Positions 7,862 through 20,667 of a DNA stretch of 64,000 bases are shown here, in pieces. Source of the stretch: Mycobacterium sp. PO1 (GTDB lineage Bacteria; Actinomycetota; Actinomycetes; Mycobacteriales; Mycobacteriaceae); NCBI RefSeq assembly GCF_017312405.1, contig NZ_BLTG01000078.1, positions 24,956 through 88,955 on the forward strand, read 5' to 3'. Position numbers and translations under genes: made by a program. How positions within the stretch are numbered: position 1 is the first letter of the stretch; every line of letters starts with the position of its first letter. The notes below the pieces were generated by a model. That model worked only from the letters and a program-made list of their open reading frames with translations, was not told where the DNA came from and did no database searches.

Positions 7862-9130
7862 GTGATTCTCTCGACGATCTCGTGCGGAGCCCGGCTGGCC
7901 CGGATGGTGGGTGTGGTGACAACCGGTGCACTGCTCGTCGGCGCAGTGGCCTGCGCACCTCCGGAACGCGACGGCTCCGGAACCGAGACACAGTCCGGGG
8001 TCGAGGCCGGGCAGACGACGTCGGCCGCGGACTTCGGTGGGATGGCCGAGCTCGTCGAAGCGGCCCAGGCCGAAGGCGAGCTGAATGTCATTGCGCTGCC
8101 GCCGGACTGGGCCAACTACGGAGCCATCATCTCGGCCTTCTCCGACAAGTACGGCATCAAGGTCAACTCGGCGCAGCCGGATGCGTCCAGCCAGGACGAG
8201 ATCAACGCCGCCAACCAGCAGAAGGGGCGCAGCAGCGCACCCGATGTGTTCGACCTGGGCCAGGCAGTGGCGCTGGCCAACACCTCGATGTTCGCGCCCT
8301 ATCGGGTCGAGACGTTCGACGACATCCCGGCGGCGTTCAAGGATGCCGACGGCACCTGGGTCAACGACTACGGCGGCTACATGTCGATCGGCTTCGACTC
8401 GGCCGCCGTGCCGCCGGTCACGGGTGTCGACGACCTACTCGAACCCGAATACCGGGGCAGCGTGGCCCTCAACGGTGACCCGACTCAGGCCGGAGCCGCG
8501 TTCTCCGGGGTCATGATGGCCGCGTTGTCGCAGGGCGGGTCGGCCGACGACATCGCCCCCGGTGTCGAGTTCTTCGCCCAACTCAACGAGGCAGGGAACT
8601 TCCTTCCGGTCGACCCGACACCGGCGACCATCGAGTCCGGGCAGACACCGGTCGTCATCGACTGGAACTACACGAACGCCGCGCAGACGAAGAAGCTGCC
8701 GTCCTGGACCGTCGTTGTCCCACCGGACAACCCGGTCGCCGGCTACTACTACCAGGCCATCAACAAGGACGCTCCGCACCCGGCGGCCGCCCGGTTGTGG
8801 CAGGAGTTCCTGTACAGCGACGAGGGGCAGAACCTGTTCGCCGAGGGCGGGGTTCGCCCGGTCCGCGCCGACAACATGCTCGCCGACGGGACGCTCGACC
8901 CGGCGGTGGCCGCGGCGCTGCCCGTCGTGGACGGCCCGGTGACGGTGCCGACACCGCAGCAGACCGAGGCCGCGTCGAAGTACCTCGCGGACAACTGGGC
9001 CGCGGCTGTGGGCCGAGGGTGGTCATCTCCGGTCGCCGCGCCGCGCGGATGCTCCGGGAAGCATTGCCGCTGTTGCCGTTCGGCATCGTCGTGGTGGTGT
9101 TCCTCATCATCCCGACCATCACGGTGCTGA
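7862..9130 (+). CDS. ABC transporter substrate-binding lipoprotein (Fe3+/polyamine/thiamine-type family)
   Basis: 422 residues from GTG 7862, which follows GGAAGG. The signal peptide ends in a lipobox AVAC with lipid-modified C31. The body is a type II periplasmic-binding fold: EGELNVIALPPDWANYG at the start, DVFDLGQAVALAN, then VIDWNYTNA and EGGVRPVRAD near the end. Family similarity to FbpA/PotD/TbpA-like proteins does not fix the ligand. The core ends at about residue 384 (YLADNWAAAVG); the last 35-40 residues are Cys/Ser/Arg-rich, lie inside the permease gene in another frame, and look like shadow translation or a missed stop. Confidence 0.8.
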   Translation: MILSTISCGARLARMVGVVTTGALLVGAVACAPPERDGSGTETQSGVEAGQTTSAADFGGMAELVEAAQAEGELNVIALPPDWANYGAIISAFSDKYGIKVNSAQPDASSQDEINAANQQKGRSSAPDVFDLGQAVALANTSMFAPYRVETFDDIPAAFKDADGTWVNDYGGYMSIGFDSAAVPPVTGVDDLLEPEYRGSVALNGDPTQAGAAFSGVMMAALSQGGSADDIAPGVEFFAQLNEAGNFLPVDPTPATIESGQTPVVIDWNYTNAAQTKKLPSWTVVVPPDNPVAGYYYQAINKDAPHPAAARLWQEFLYSDEGQNLFAEGGVRPVRADNMLADGTLDPAVAAALPVVDGPVTVPTPQQTEAASKYLADNWAAAVGRGWSSPVAAPRGCSGKHCRCCRSASSWWCSSSSRPSRC

Positions 9131-9885
9131 TCGGCGCGGTCTACGCCGACTTGGTGTTCACACTGGACCGGATCGCGGCGCTGTTCACCCGCACGGCGCT
9201 GTCCGCGCTGACGAACAGTCTGCTGCTGTCCGCGATCAGCGCGCTGGTGGGCGCCGCGGCGGGAGCGGTGCTGGCCTGGTTGATCGTCAGCGCTGCGCCC
9301 GACTCGACGTTGCGGCGGGCGGTGCTGGCCCTGTGTAGTGTGCTGGCCCAGTTCGGCGGCGTGGCACTGGCTTTCGCGTTCCTGTCCACCGTCGGTGTGA
9401 ACGGCGTGCTGACATTGTGGGTGCAACAGCTCACCGGGTGGAACCTGGCCGGGTCGGGATGGCTGTACAGCCTCGGCGGACTGGTGTTGGTGTACACGTA
9501 CTTTCAGATCCCGCTGATGGTCATCGTGTTCACCCCGGCTCTCGAAGGGTTGCGCAGCCAGTGGCGCGAGGCGGCCGTCAGCCTGGGTGCGTCGACGTGG
9601 GCCTACTGGCGCGACGTCGCCGTGCCGCTGTTGAGGCCGGCGTTCCTCGGTTCGGTCCTGCTGTTGTTCGCCAACGCGTTCGCCGCATACGCCACCGCGG
9701 CGGCACTGGTCAGTCAGGGCAGCCTGATCGTGCCGCTGCTCATCCGCACCGCTCTGACCAGCGACGTAGTACTCGGGCAGGCCGGATTCGCGTATGCGCT
9801 GGCGTTGGAGATGATCGTCGTCGTGGCGGTCGTCATGGCCGCCTACCGCCTGGTGGTGCGCCGCAGCGACCGGTGGCTGTCGTGA
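9019..9885 (+). CDS. ABC transporter permease 1
   Basis: 288 residues from GTG 9019, preceded by GGCCGAGG; this start lies inside the formal end of the substrate-binding gene. Six hydrophobic helices are visible and the permease EAA loop (EAAVSLGASTWAYWRDVAVP) sits around residues 190-210, where it contacts the ATPase. It forms the membrane pore with the second permease, whose GTG overlaps this stop by 4 bases. The operon order (binding protein, two permeases, ATPase) matches PotABCD/Fbp-type importers. Confidence 0.85.
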   Translation: MVISGRRAARMLREALPLLPFGIVVVVFLIIPTITVLIGAVYADLVFTLDRIAALFTRTALSALTNSLLLSAISALVGAAAGAVLAWLIVSAAPDSTLRRAVLALCSVLAQFGGVALAFAFLSTVGVNGVLTLWVQQLTGWNLAGSGWLYSLGGLVLVYTYFQIPLMVIVFTPALEGLRSQWREAAVSLGASTWAYWRDVAVPLLRPAFLGSVLLLFANAFAAYATAAALVSQGSLIVPLLIRTALTSDVVLGQAGFAYALALEMIVVVAVVMAAYRLVVRRSDRWLS

Positions 9886-10658
9886 CCGCCGGTGCGCGGT
9901 GGACGCGAAAGGTGTTGTGGGTCGGCTTCGGGCTGTTCTTCCTGTTCCCGCTGTACGCGATGGCCGACTTCTCCACCCGGAACCGGGACGGGCGAACGTG
10001 GCAGGCGTGGGCGAACCTGGTGCACGACGAGGCGCTGTACGACGCGATCGCGGTGTCGGTGCTGTTGGCGGTCCTGACGGTGGCCGGGATGCTGAGCGTG
10101 CTGGTGCCGACCATGATCTGGGTGCGGTTGCGGGCCCAGTGGGCCAGGCGCCCGGTCGAGTTCCTGTGTCTGCTTCCCCTGACGATCCCGGCGCTGGTGA
10201 TCGTGGTCGGGTTGCGCAATGTGTATCTGTGGGTGACCTACCTGCTGGGTGAGTCGCCGTTGACGCTGGCGTTCGTCTACGTGGTCGTCGTCCTGCCGTT
10301 CGCGTACCGGGCGCTGGACGCCTCGCTGTCCGCTGTGGATCTGCGCACCCTCACCGAGGCGGCCCGCTCGCTGGGGGCCGGGTGGTTCACCGCCACGCTG
10401 CAGGTGGTGGTGCCCAACATCTGGCCGGGCATGGTGTCGGCGGCGTTCATCTCCACCGCGGTGGTGCTGGGTGAGTACACCATCGCCTCGCTGAGCGGAT
10501 ACCAGACCCTGCCGGTGCAGATCGTCCTGCTGGGCAAGAGCGACGGCCCCACCTCGGTGGCCGCGTCGCTGGCGACGCTGGTGTTCGGCTTCGTGCTGTT
10601 GTCGGCGCTGTCGCTGCTCACTCGGGGGCGCCGTAGAACCGCATCGGGGGTCCGATGA
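9882..10658 (+). CDS. ABC transporter permease 2
   Basis: 258 residues from GTG 9882, overlapping the previous stop as GTGA; the longer open frame upstream is only the shadow of permease 1. Six membrane helices and the EAA loop (EAARSLGAGWFTATLQVVVP) are present. It pairs with permease 1 and overlaps the ATPase gene start (ATGA), so all four genes should be co-translated. Substrate specificity is not apparent from the permease. Confidence 0.87.
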   Translation: MTAGARWTRKVLWVGFGLFFLFPLYAMADFSTRNRDGRTWQAWANLVHDEALYDAIAVSVLLAVLTVAGMLSVLVPTMIWVRLRAQWARRPVEFLCLLPLTIPALVIVVGLRNVYLWVTYLLGESPLTLAFVYVVVVLPFAYRALDASLSAVDLRTLTEAARSLGAGWFTATLQVVVPNIWPGMVSAAFISTAVVLGEYTIASLSGYQTLPVQIVLLGKSDGPTSVAASLATLVFGFVLLSALSLLTRGRRRTASGVR

Positions 10659-11707
10659 GCCGCGGCGAGGACGGCGGTCAGGCCCTCGATGTCGACGAAC
10701 TCACCCGCGTCTACGGAGACTCACGAGCCCTCGACGGCCTGACCCTGCACATCCGGCCCGGTGAACTGGTGGCACTGCTGGGCCCGTCCGGGTGTGGGAA
10801 GACCACCGCGCTGCGGATCGTGGCGGGGTTGGACGAGGCGACGTCGGGGACGGTGTCGGTGGCGGGGGTGGACCTGCACCGGACGCCGGCGAACCGCCGC
10901 GACATGGGCATGGTGTTCCAGGCCTACAGCCTGTTCCCGCATCTGAGCGTGCTCGACAACGTCGCGTTCGGGCTCAAGATGCGTGGCAGGGGCAGGCGGG
11001 AGCGACGGAAGCGCGCGGCGCAGATGCTCGACCTGGTTGGGCTGGCCGCCTACGCCGACAGGTACGCCACCGAGTTGTCGGGGGGGCAGCAGCAGCGGGT
11101 GGCGCTGGCCCGGGCGCTGGCGATCGAACCGCGGGTGTTACTGCTCGACGAGCCGCTGTCGGCGCTGGATGCCAAGGTGCGCGTCCAGTTGCGCGACGAG
11201 ATCAGGCGGGTCCAGTCGGAGGTGGGGACCACCACGCTGCTCGTCACCCACGACCAGGAGGAGGCGTTGGCGATAGCCGACCGGGTCGCGGTCATGAACA
11301 GGGGTCGACTGGAACAGGTGGCCGAGCCCGCACAGCTGTACGCCCACCCCGCGACGCCGTTCGTCGCCGACTTCGTCGGCCTGAACAACAAGGTGCCCGC
11401 ACACGTGTCCGGCGGCCGGGCGACGCTGCTCGGAGTCGGCGTCCCGACGCTGCCGGGGTCGGTGGCCAACGGCGCCGGCACGGCTCGCGTCCGGCCCGAA
11501 TCCCTCACCGTGAGTGGTGATCCCGCGGGCTCGGCCACGGTCGCCTCGGTGGCGTTCCTCGGGGCCGTCTCCCGGGTCGCGATCACGCTCGCGGACGGCG
11601 TGGCGCTGACGGCCCAGATGCCGAGTTCGGCTGCCCGGCGGCTGGCGCCCGGCGACCGCGTCACCGTCGGAGTGGAACCCGACGGCGTCCTCGTGGTTCG
11701 TGACTGA
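10655..11707 (+). CDS. ABC transporter ATP-binding protein (PotA/FbpC-type)
   Basis: 350 residues. Walker A GPSGCGKTT, Q-loop VFQAYSLFPH, signature LSGGQQQRVALARAL, Walker B VLLLDEPLSALD and the H-loop LVTHDQEEA are all intact. The C-terminal 110 residues are a TOBE-type beta domain, often used for regulatory ligand binding in this class. It powers uptake by the two permeases. Last gene of the operon; pyrE converges 20 bases downstream. Confidence 0.92.
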   Translation: MSRGEDGGQALDVDELTRVYGDSRALDGLTLHIRPGELVALLGPSGCGKTTALRIVAGLDEATSGTVSVAGVDLHRTPANRRDMGMVFQAYSLFPHLSVLDNVAFGLKMRGRGRRERRKRAAQMLDLVGLAAYADRYATELSGGQQQRVALARALAIEPRVLLLDEPLSALDAKVRVQLRDEIRRVQSEVGTTTLLVTHDQEEALAIADRVAVMNRGRLEQVAEPAQLYAHPATPFVADFVGLNNKVPAHVSGGRATLLGVGVPTLPGSVANGAGTARVRPESLTVSGDPAGSATVASVAFLGAVSRVAITLADGVALTAQMPSSAARRLAPGDRVTVGVEPDGVLVVRD

Positions 11708-11726
11708 GTCGTCCGCGACTGAGGTA

Positions 11727-12308
11727 TCAGACGTCGCGAACGGGCTCGATGCCCAGGTCGCGGTAGCTGACCAACGCGACGAAGGGGACACCGCGGGCGG
11801 CGAAGCGGCCGGCGGCGATGTCGCCGCGGTCGACCATCGGAATGACGCCGGCAACCACGGCGCCCAGCGCGGTCACGCGCTCGAGGGCGATCTCGGTGGA
11901 GCCGCCGGTGCTGATGACGTCGTCGACGAGCAGGACCCGGTCACCCGCCTGCAGGCGCGTGCCCTCGATCCACTGCTCCCGGCCGCGCTGCTTCTGTTCC
12001 TTGCGCACGGAGAACCACGCCTTGCCCGTGACCATTGCGACGCCGTGTGCCAGCGGGTCGGCACCCATGGTCAGTCCCCCGACGGCGTCGTACTCGATGC
12101 CGTGGGCCGAGGCGAGATCGGCGACGGCGCGGCTGACCACCGCCAGGCGCTCTCCGGTGTCGACGGCGTACTTGCCGTCGATGTAGTCGTGGCTGAGTTG
12201 GCCGCTGGCCAGCCGGAACGGTTCGGCGCGGTGCTCGTGTCCGCGGTCGCGGATCAACTCGAACGCCGCCTGCCAGGTCTGCGGGCGCGGAGGGTTGTGC
12301 TCAGCCAT
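11727..12308 (-). CDS. pyrE: Orotate phosphoribosyltransferase PyrE
   Basis: 193 residues. The PRPP-binding loop VLLVDDVISTGGST and the flexible catalytic loop with VRKEQKQRGREQ identify PyrE, which joins orotate to PRPP giving OMP in pyrimidine synthesis. It is slightly longer at the N-terminus than the roughly 180-residue M. tuberculosis enzyme (Rv0382c). The ATG at 12308 is the only sensible start. The HugZ-like gene ends 15 bases upstream on the same strand, so co-transcription is possible. Confidence 0.93.
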   Translation of the reverse strand: MAEHNPPRPQTWQAAFELIRDRGHEHRAEPFRLASGQLSHDYIDGKYAVDTGERLAVVSRAVADLASAHGIEYDAVGGLTMGADPLAHGVAMVTGKAWFSVRKEQKQRGREQWIEGTRLQAGDRVLLVDDVISTGGSTEIALERVTALGAVVAGVIPMVDRGDIAAGRFAARGVPFVALVSYRDLGIEPVRDV

Positions 12309-12323
12309 GACGGGGATGGTAGT

Positions 12324-13136
12324 TCAGCCCCGGCGCGCCCGTTGCGCCAACTCGACCGTGGCCGAACGTAATTCGTCGATCGAATTGATGGGGCCGGCGT
12401 ATCCGATTCGGGTGTAGGCCATCCCGCGATCGGTGTCCAACCGCAGGTCCAAGCCGTATCGGTCGGCGCTGGTGCAGGTCGCGGCGACGGTGTCGGGATA
12501 GCCGCCCAGCGTGCGGGCCATCGCCACCAGGCTGTCGGCATGGTCGGCATTGAGGTGCGCCACCGCACCCGCCGCCCGCGGGGTCACCGGATCCGGTTCG
12601 GCGGCGGCGTAGTCCGGGCCCGTCGTCGAATCCATCCGGCCGTAGCCGCCCACCCAGCGCACCCGGGACACCCGCAGCACCCACAGCGTGAAGTCGCTGT
12701 AGTCGATGTAGTACCTCGCGGCGGCGACCGCGCCCAGGTGCGCGGCCCGGGCGGCGTCGCGTTCGTCGCCGACGGGCTGCTCGACGTGCCCGGCGAGCGT
12801 GACCCTGCCACTGGCCAGCGGGTCGGCCTGGCTGCTGGGGGCGACGATCGCCAGGCTGGCTCGCGGGTCGTGGGCGAGGTTGCGGCCGTGCTCGGCCAGG
12901 TTCGACACACACAGCACCGGTGCCCCGCCCAGCAAGCCGTAGGTGACGAACGACGCCCACGGGTCCCCGTCGGCGGTCAGCGAGGCCAGGGTGCCGGTGT
13001 TGGTGGCTGCCGCGATGGTTCGCGCCTCCTCGGCCGCCGATGGGCGCCGGGTGTCGGCGGGTTCGGTCAGCGCAGGGGGGACGGTGGGTGCGTCGCCGGG
13101 ATCACCGTGGTCGCGTGTCGGGCCTGCGGAGCTCAC
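12324..13136 (-). CDS. HugZ-like pyridoxamine 5'-phosphate oxidase-fold protein with C-terminal DUF2470 domain
   Basis: About 270 residues from GTG 13136; another GTG lies nine bases upstream at 13145. The frame stays open to 14612, but that stretch is the mirror of the gene at 13320 and is not coding. Residues 30-170 are the split-barrel PPOX domain (GTLASLTADGDPWASFVTYG, GHVEQPVGDERDAAR) and the last 85 residues are DUF2470 (HLNADHADSLVAMAR), a pairing found in heme-utilisation HugZ proteins and relatives. Binding of heme or flavin is inferred from family. It lies just upstream of pyrE on the same strand. Confidence 0.8.
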   Translation of the reverse strand: MSSAGPTRDHGDPGDAPTVPPALTEPADTRRPSAAEEARTIAAATNTGTLASLTADGDPWASFVTYGLLGGAPVLCVSNLAEHGRNLAHDPRASLAIVAPSSQADPLASGRVTLAGHVEQPVGDERDAARAAHLGAVAAARYYIDYSDFTLWVLRVSRVRWVGGYGRMDSTTGPDYAAAEPDPVTPRAAGAVAHLNADHADSLVAMARTLGGYPDTVAATCTSADRYGLDLRLDTDRGMAYTRIGYAGPINSIDELRSATVELAQRARRG

Positions 13137-13230
13137 CCCCGGCACGATAGCGGGTGGCCGGATCGGGTCGGCGTGGCGCCGAAACAAAATGACGCGGACG
13201 TCGATTGATCGTCTCCCGTCAGCAACTGCA

Positions 13231-13265
13231 CTCAGCGGATTCGGCGGTGCGGATGTGCGAGAATC
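13231..13265 (+). promoter_or_regulatory. Putative promoter element shared with the 54133 gene
   Basis: CTCAGC (13231-13236), 17 bases, then TGTGCGAGAATC (13254-13265), ending 54 bases before the ATG of the anchored-protein gene. Exactly the same two blocks with the same spacing occur at 54047-54081 upstream of its paralog. The spacing fits a -35/-10 pair, but the hexamers are not standard SigA sequences. Confidence 0.5.
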
Positions 13266-13319
13266 TCGGTGAGAACACCGACCTGCCGAGCAACCGATCC
13301 GGGCAAGAATTGGGGCACC

Positions 13320-14384
13320 ATGGGCGAGCCTTCGTTGCGCGCCGCCGCGCTCGCCGGTCTGGTCTCGGCAGGTCTGTTGATCGCCGGCCCGGGCGCGGCG
13401 CCGGCCGTCGCGCAGCCCTCCGATTCCGGAACCAGCAGCCAGGGTTCCGACAGTGCCGGTGACGGCTCGGGGGAGGACAGCACCGCCAGCAAAGCCGACG
13501 CGGACGATTCCGTCGGGGATGACGACGGTGATGTCGGGGAATCCGGCGACTCCGATCCGCCGACGATCCGCTCCGATGCACTCGACGATGCCGAAGATGC
13601 AGTGGACTTCGAAGACGACGACCTCGTACTGGCCGACGACGAGGACGCCGCAAGTGAGCGCGGCGGCTCCAGCCGCGGTCCCGTACCGCCGTCGAAAACC
13701 CCGCGGATGTTCGACTACAGCAACTCCTCGATCACCATGAGGATCCCGGTACCTCGCCTGCCTGCGGCCGACGAGATACCCGCCGGGACGTGGCCGACGG
13801 TCTCGTCGTTCTACACGACCGTCGAGGTCTCCGTACCGACCCTGCAGGGGTTCCTCCAGTCGCTGGTCGTCAACCCCACGCCGGCCCCGCCGGGACCATC
13901 CATCCGCACCCAGGAGGAGGAGCCCGTCGTCGACGCGGCGACCGGCACGACCACCGCGGGCGGCGGAGGCGGCGGCGTGATGTCCGAAGCCCCGGTGATG
14001 CGCGCACCGCTCGTGGTGGCGGTGCCCCGCGTCGCCACCGTGGGCGGGCAGGGCGCCCGGCCGGTCGAGGCGGTCGCCGCTCCCGCGCCCGGTGTCACAC
14101 AACCCGGCACCGCCGGTGTGCGTACCCCGGTGATCCGCGGCTCGCTGCCGCCGAGCGCCGAATCGGCACCGCAGTCGGTGTCGACCCCGCTGTCCGGCCC
14201 ACCCGCCCGGTTGGGATATCCCCGCGCACTGACCAACCCGACGCTGGCCGAGTTGGCCGCGGTGGCCCTGCCCGGCGTCGCGGGACTGCTGCTGCTGACG
14301 TTCGGCGGCGGCGTCATCGGATACCGGCAGGCCAACAGTCTCCGATACGTGCGCACACCCGGCGCCGAACGCTTCCTGCCCTGA
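13320..14384 (+). CDS. Secreted, acidic, C-terminally membrane-anchored hypothetical protein (paralog A)
   Basis: 354 residues. ATG 13320 is chosen because it opens a clean signal peptide (hydrophobic residues 9-25, cleavage near AVAQP). Residues 30-115 are Asp/Glu/Ser-rich and disordered, followed by a folded-looking part (SFYTTVEVSVPTLQGFLQSL), a Pro/Gly-rich linker with a run of glycines, and a C-terminal module: LPGVAGLLLLT, a short hydrophobic helix, GYRQA, and an Arg-containing tail ending VRTPGAERFLP. The gene at 54133 has the same architecture and C-terminal module. I know no function; I infer attachment to membrane or envelope through the C-terminal helix. Confidence 0.65.
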   Translation: MGEPSLRAAALAGLVSAGLLIAGPGAAPAVAQPSDSGTSSQGSDSAGDGSGEDSTASKADADDSVGDDDGDVGESGDSDPPTIRSDALDDAEDAVDFEDDDLVLADDEDAASERGGSSRGPVPPSKTPRMFDYSNSSITMRIPVPRLPAADEIPAGTWPTVSSFYTTVEVSVPTLQGFLQSLVVNPTPAPPGPSIRTQEEEPVVDAATGTTTAGGGGGGVMSEAPVMRAPLVVAVPRVATVGGQGARPVEAVAAPAPGVTQPGTAGVRTPVIRGSLPPSAESAPQSVSTPLSGPPARLGYPRALTNPTLAELAAVALPGVAGLLLLTFGGGVIGYRQANSLRYVRTPGAERFLP

Positions 14385-14478
14385 CCCGCATCGGCGCGGG
14401 CCGGGTGCTCGGGTGATCTGATTCTCGCTCCGCTCGGGTGATTCATTTCCGCCAGACCTGGGTAGGTTGGAAACACCT

Positions 14479-16262
<1,784 letters not shown>

Positions 16263-16266
<4 letters not shown>

Positions 16267-17618
16267 TGACCGTCGACAATCTGCCCTTCGCCGACTGGAT
16301 CGTCAGCCAGCGCTGGTACGCCGGGCGCAGCCGAGAACTGGCCTCCGCACGACCTTCGGCCGTCACCGCGTTGTCCGACGGTGTCGAACTGGTGCTGCTC
16401 GACGTGGCCTACACCGACGGCGGCGCAGAGCGTTACCAGGTGCTGCTGCGCTGGGGCGCCGAGCCGATCGACGAGTACAGCGACGTCGCCACCATCGGAA
16501 CCGTCGAGGGACCCGACGGGGAACGGGTGGCCTGCGATGCGCTCTACGATCCCGACGCGGCGCAACAGCTGCTGTCCCTGATCGATTCGTCGGCCTCCAT
16601 CGGTGCTCTGCGCTTCGAGAAGGAACCCGGCGCCGACCTGCCTACGACCACTGTTCCGCGCATGGCGGGAGTCGAGCAGAGCAACACCAGCGTCATCTTC
16701 GAGGACCGGGCGGTGCTCAAGGTCTTCCGTCGCCTCACCCCCGGCATCAACCCCGACATCGAGCTGAACCGGGTGCTGGCCCGGGCGGGCAACCCACACA
16801 TCGCGCCGCTGCTCGGCTCGTATGAGACCGCCTGGGATGCGGCGGGTTCGCAGCCCTGTGCGCTCGGCATGGTGACCGAGTTCGCCGCCAACAGTGCCGA
16901 GGGCTGGGACATGGCCACGGCCAGCACGCGCGACCTGTTCGCCGAGGGCGACCTCTATGCCGACGAGGTCGGCGGCGACTTCGCCGGCGAGTCCTACCGG
17001 CTGGGTGAGGCGGTGGCCTCCGTGCATGCCACGCTGGCCGCCGAACTCGGCACGTCCACCATGGATTTCCCGGTCGACACCGTGCTCGAGCGGCTGCAGT
17101 CCGCCGCCGCATCCGTGCCCGACCTGGGCGGGCACGCCGCCCTGATCGAGGAGCGGTACCGCAAGCTCGCCGGCCAGCAGATCACGGTGCAGCGGGTGCA
17201 CGGCGATCTGCACCTGGGGCAGGTGCTGCGCACGCCGGAGAACTGGCTGCTGATCGACTTCGAAGGCGAGCCGGGACAGCCGCTGGAGGAGCGGCGCAGG
17301 CCCGATTCCCCGTTGCGCGACGTGGCCGGCGTGCTGCGATCCTTCGAGTACGCCGCCTATCAGCGGCTGGTCGACCTGTCCGCCGACCACGAGCGGGACC
17401 GGCAGGTTGCCGCGCGGGCACGGGAATGGGTCCAGCGCAACAGCACCGCGTTCTGCGAGGGCTACGCGGCGGTGGCCGGAACCGACCCCCGCGAGTCGGG
17501 TGAGGTGCTGGCCGCCTACGAACTCGACAAGGCGATCTACGAAGCCGCGTACGAGGCCAAGTTCCGGCCGTCCTGGCTGCCGATCCCGATGCGGTCGATC
17601 CAGCGCATTCTCGGTTGA
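16263..17618 (+). CDS. mak: Maltokinase Mak (Pep2)
   Basis: 451 residues counted from GTG 16263; the next codon is ATG 16266, and both follow a strong GGAGG at 16252, so either may be used. Kinase features: VLKVFRRL with the ATP-binding lysine, catalytic loop HGDLHLGQV (D315) and metal-binding DFEGEP (D332). It phosphorylates maltose with ATP to give maltose-1-phosphate. In mycobacteria it works in complex with TreS, encoded immediately upstream. glgX converges downstream, across a region with a long inverted repeat. Confidence 0.94.
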
Positions 17619-17643
17619 TCCGCGGAGGTCGAGAGCAGAGCTG

Positions 17644-17749
17644 GCAACCGTGACCGCCGGGTAGGTCCCCGCCGCTCTTCGGCTCCTACTCCGGCCCGCC
17701 CGGCCGGCGGCAGTCGGGAACCCGACGCCGACTCGGCGGTCACGGTTGC
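17644..17749. other. Long inverted repeat between convergent mak and glgX (structured RNA or bidirectional terminator)
   Basis: A perfect 16-base inverted repeat (17644-17659, GCAACCGTGACCGCCG, against 17734-17749) encloses 74 bases that can fold further: GTCGGGAACCCGAC is itself a hairpin and GTAGG...CCTAC forms another stem. The result is a closed multi-branched structure on either strand. There is no T-run, so it is not a classical intrinsic terminator. It lies entirely between the stop codons of two convergent genes. Confidence 0.5.
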
Positions 17750-17847
17750 ACAGCATCTTCAAGCTAACACACAGCGCGCCGAAAAACGCTGAACTGGGTT
17801 GCTAAGCGCAGTGTCGCGCAACGTCTTTCAGGTGGCCGGTGCTCGGG

Positions 17848-19992
<2,145 letters not shown>

Positions 19993-20059
19993 GGCGATTC
20001 TCCTGTGCTAGCGCGATGCGGATTCGTCGGATGACGGCGTGTGGCGACCCTATGGGATG

Positions 20060-20093
20060 CCCACCCGAGGGGGTGGTGCAACCGTCGGGTGGG
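20060..20093 (-). terminator. Hairpin downstream of pncA
   Basis: CCCACCCGA (20060-20068) pairs perfectly with TCGGGTGGG (20085-20093) around a 16-base loop. It starts eight bases after the pncA stop and lies before the glgX promoter region. It has no U-tract, as is common for mycobacterial terminators. Confidence 0.5.
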
Positions 20094-20100
20094 TCACAGG

Positions 20101-20667
20101 TCAGGACGCGACGTCGACCCCGGCAGAGCGCAGCGTCTCGACCGCCTGCGCGGTGGTCGCCGGCGACACGCCGGCGGTCAGGTCCAGCAGCACCCGGGTG
20201 GCGAATCCGGCGGCGACCGCATCGGCTGCGGTGGCCTTCACACAGTGGTCGGTGGCGATGCCCACGACGTCGACGGCTTCGACGCCCCGGGAGCGCAGCC
20301 ACTCGGCCAGTCCGGTGCCGTCGTCGTCGGCACCCTCGAAGCCGCTGTAGGCGGCGGTGTAATGCCCCTTCTTGAACACCGCCTCGATCGGCGCGGTGTC
20401 CAGGTCGGGGTGGAACTCCACCCCGCCGGTGTCGACCCGGCAGTGTGGTGGCCACGAGTCGACGTAATCCGGGTGGTCGGAGAAATGCCCGCCCGGGTCG
20501 ATGTGGAAATCCTTGGTGGCCACCACGTGTGCGTACCTCGAGCCGCCGCCCAGCAGGGCGTTGATGCCGCGCGCCACGTCCGCGCCCCCGGCGACAGCCA
20601 GCGAGCCGCCCTCGCAGAAGTCGTTCTGCACGTCGACGATGATCAGCGCTTTCTTCGAGGCGGTCAC
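20101..20667 (-). CDS. pncA: Nicotinamidase/pyrazinamidase PncA
   Basis: 188 residues from GTG 20667. The catalytic triad is D12, K100 and C142 (GIATDHCVKA), and the metal site is D53, H55, H61 and H75, matching M. tuberculosis D8/K96/C138 and D49/H51/H57/H71 with a 4-residue offset. It deamidates nicotinamide to nicotinate for NAD recycling and would activate pyrazinamide. The metal ligand equivalent to H57 is kept (H61). The GTG overlaps the stop of the PAS-ANTAR gene (GTGA), so it is expressed from that transcript. Confidence 0.94.
   Translation of the reverse strand: MTASKKALIIVDVQNDFCEGGSLAVAGGADVARGINALLGGGSRYAHVVATKDFHIDPGGHFSDHPDYVDSWPPHCRVDTGGVEFHPDLDTAPIEAVFKKGHYTAAYSGFEGADDDGTGLAEWLRSRGVEAVDVVGIATDHCVKATAADAVAAGFATRVLLDLTAGVSPATTAQAVETLRSAGVDVAS

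Noticed and set aside
9019..9130. Programmed frameshift joining the substrate-binding protein to permease 1
   Set aside because: No slippery heptamer is apparent and the permease has its own start and ribosome-binding site.
13320..14384. True LPXTG sortase substrate
   Set aside because: The motif is LPGxAG, not LPXTG, and mycobacteria are not known to have a standard sortase system; kept only as an analogy.
17644..17749. tRNA or SRP RNA at the mak-glgX inverted repeat
   Set aside because: No CCA-type acceptor, no anticodon arm geometry, and no conserved SRP loop; the GGTTC-like bases belong to a simple hairpin.
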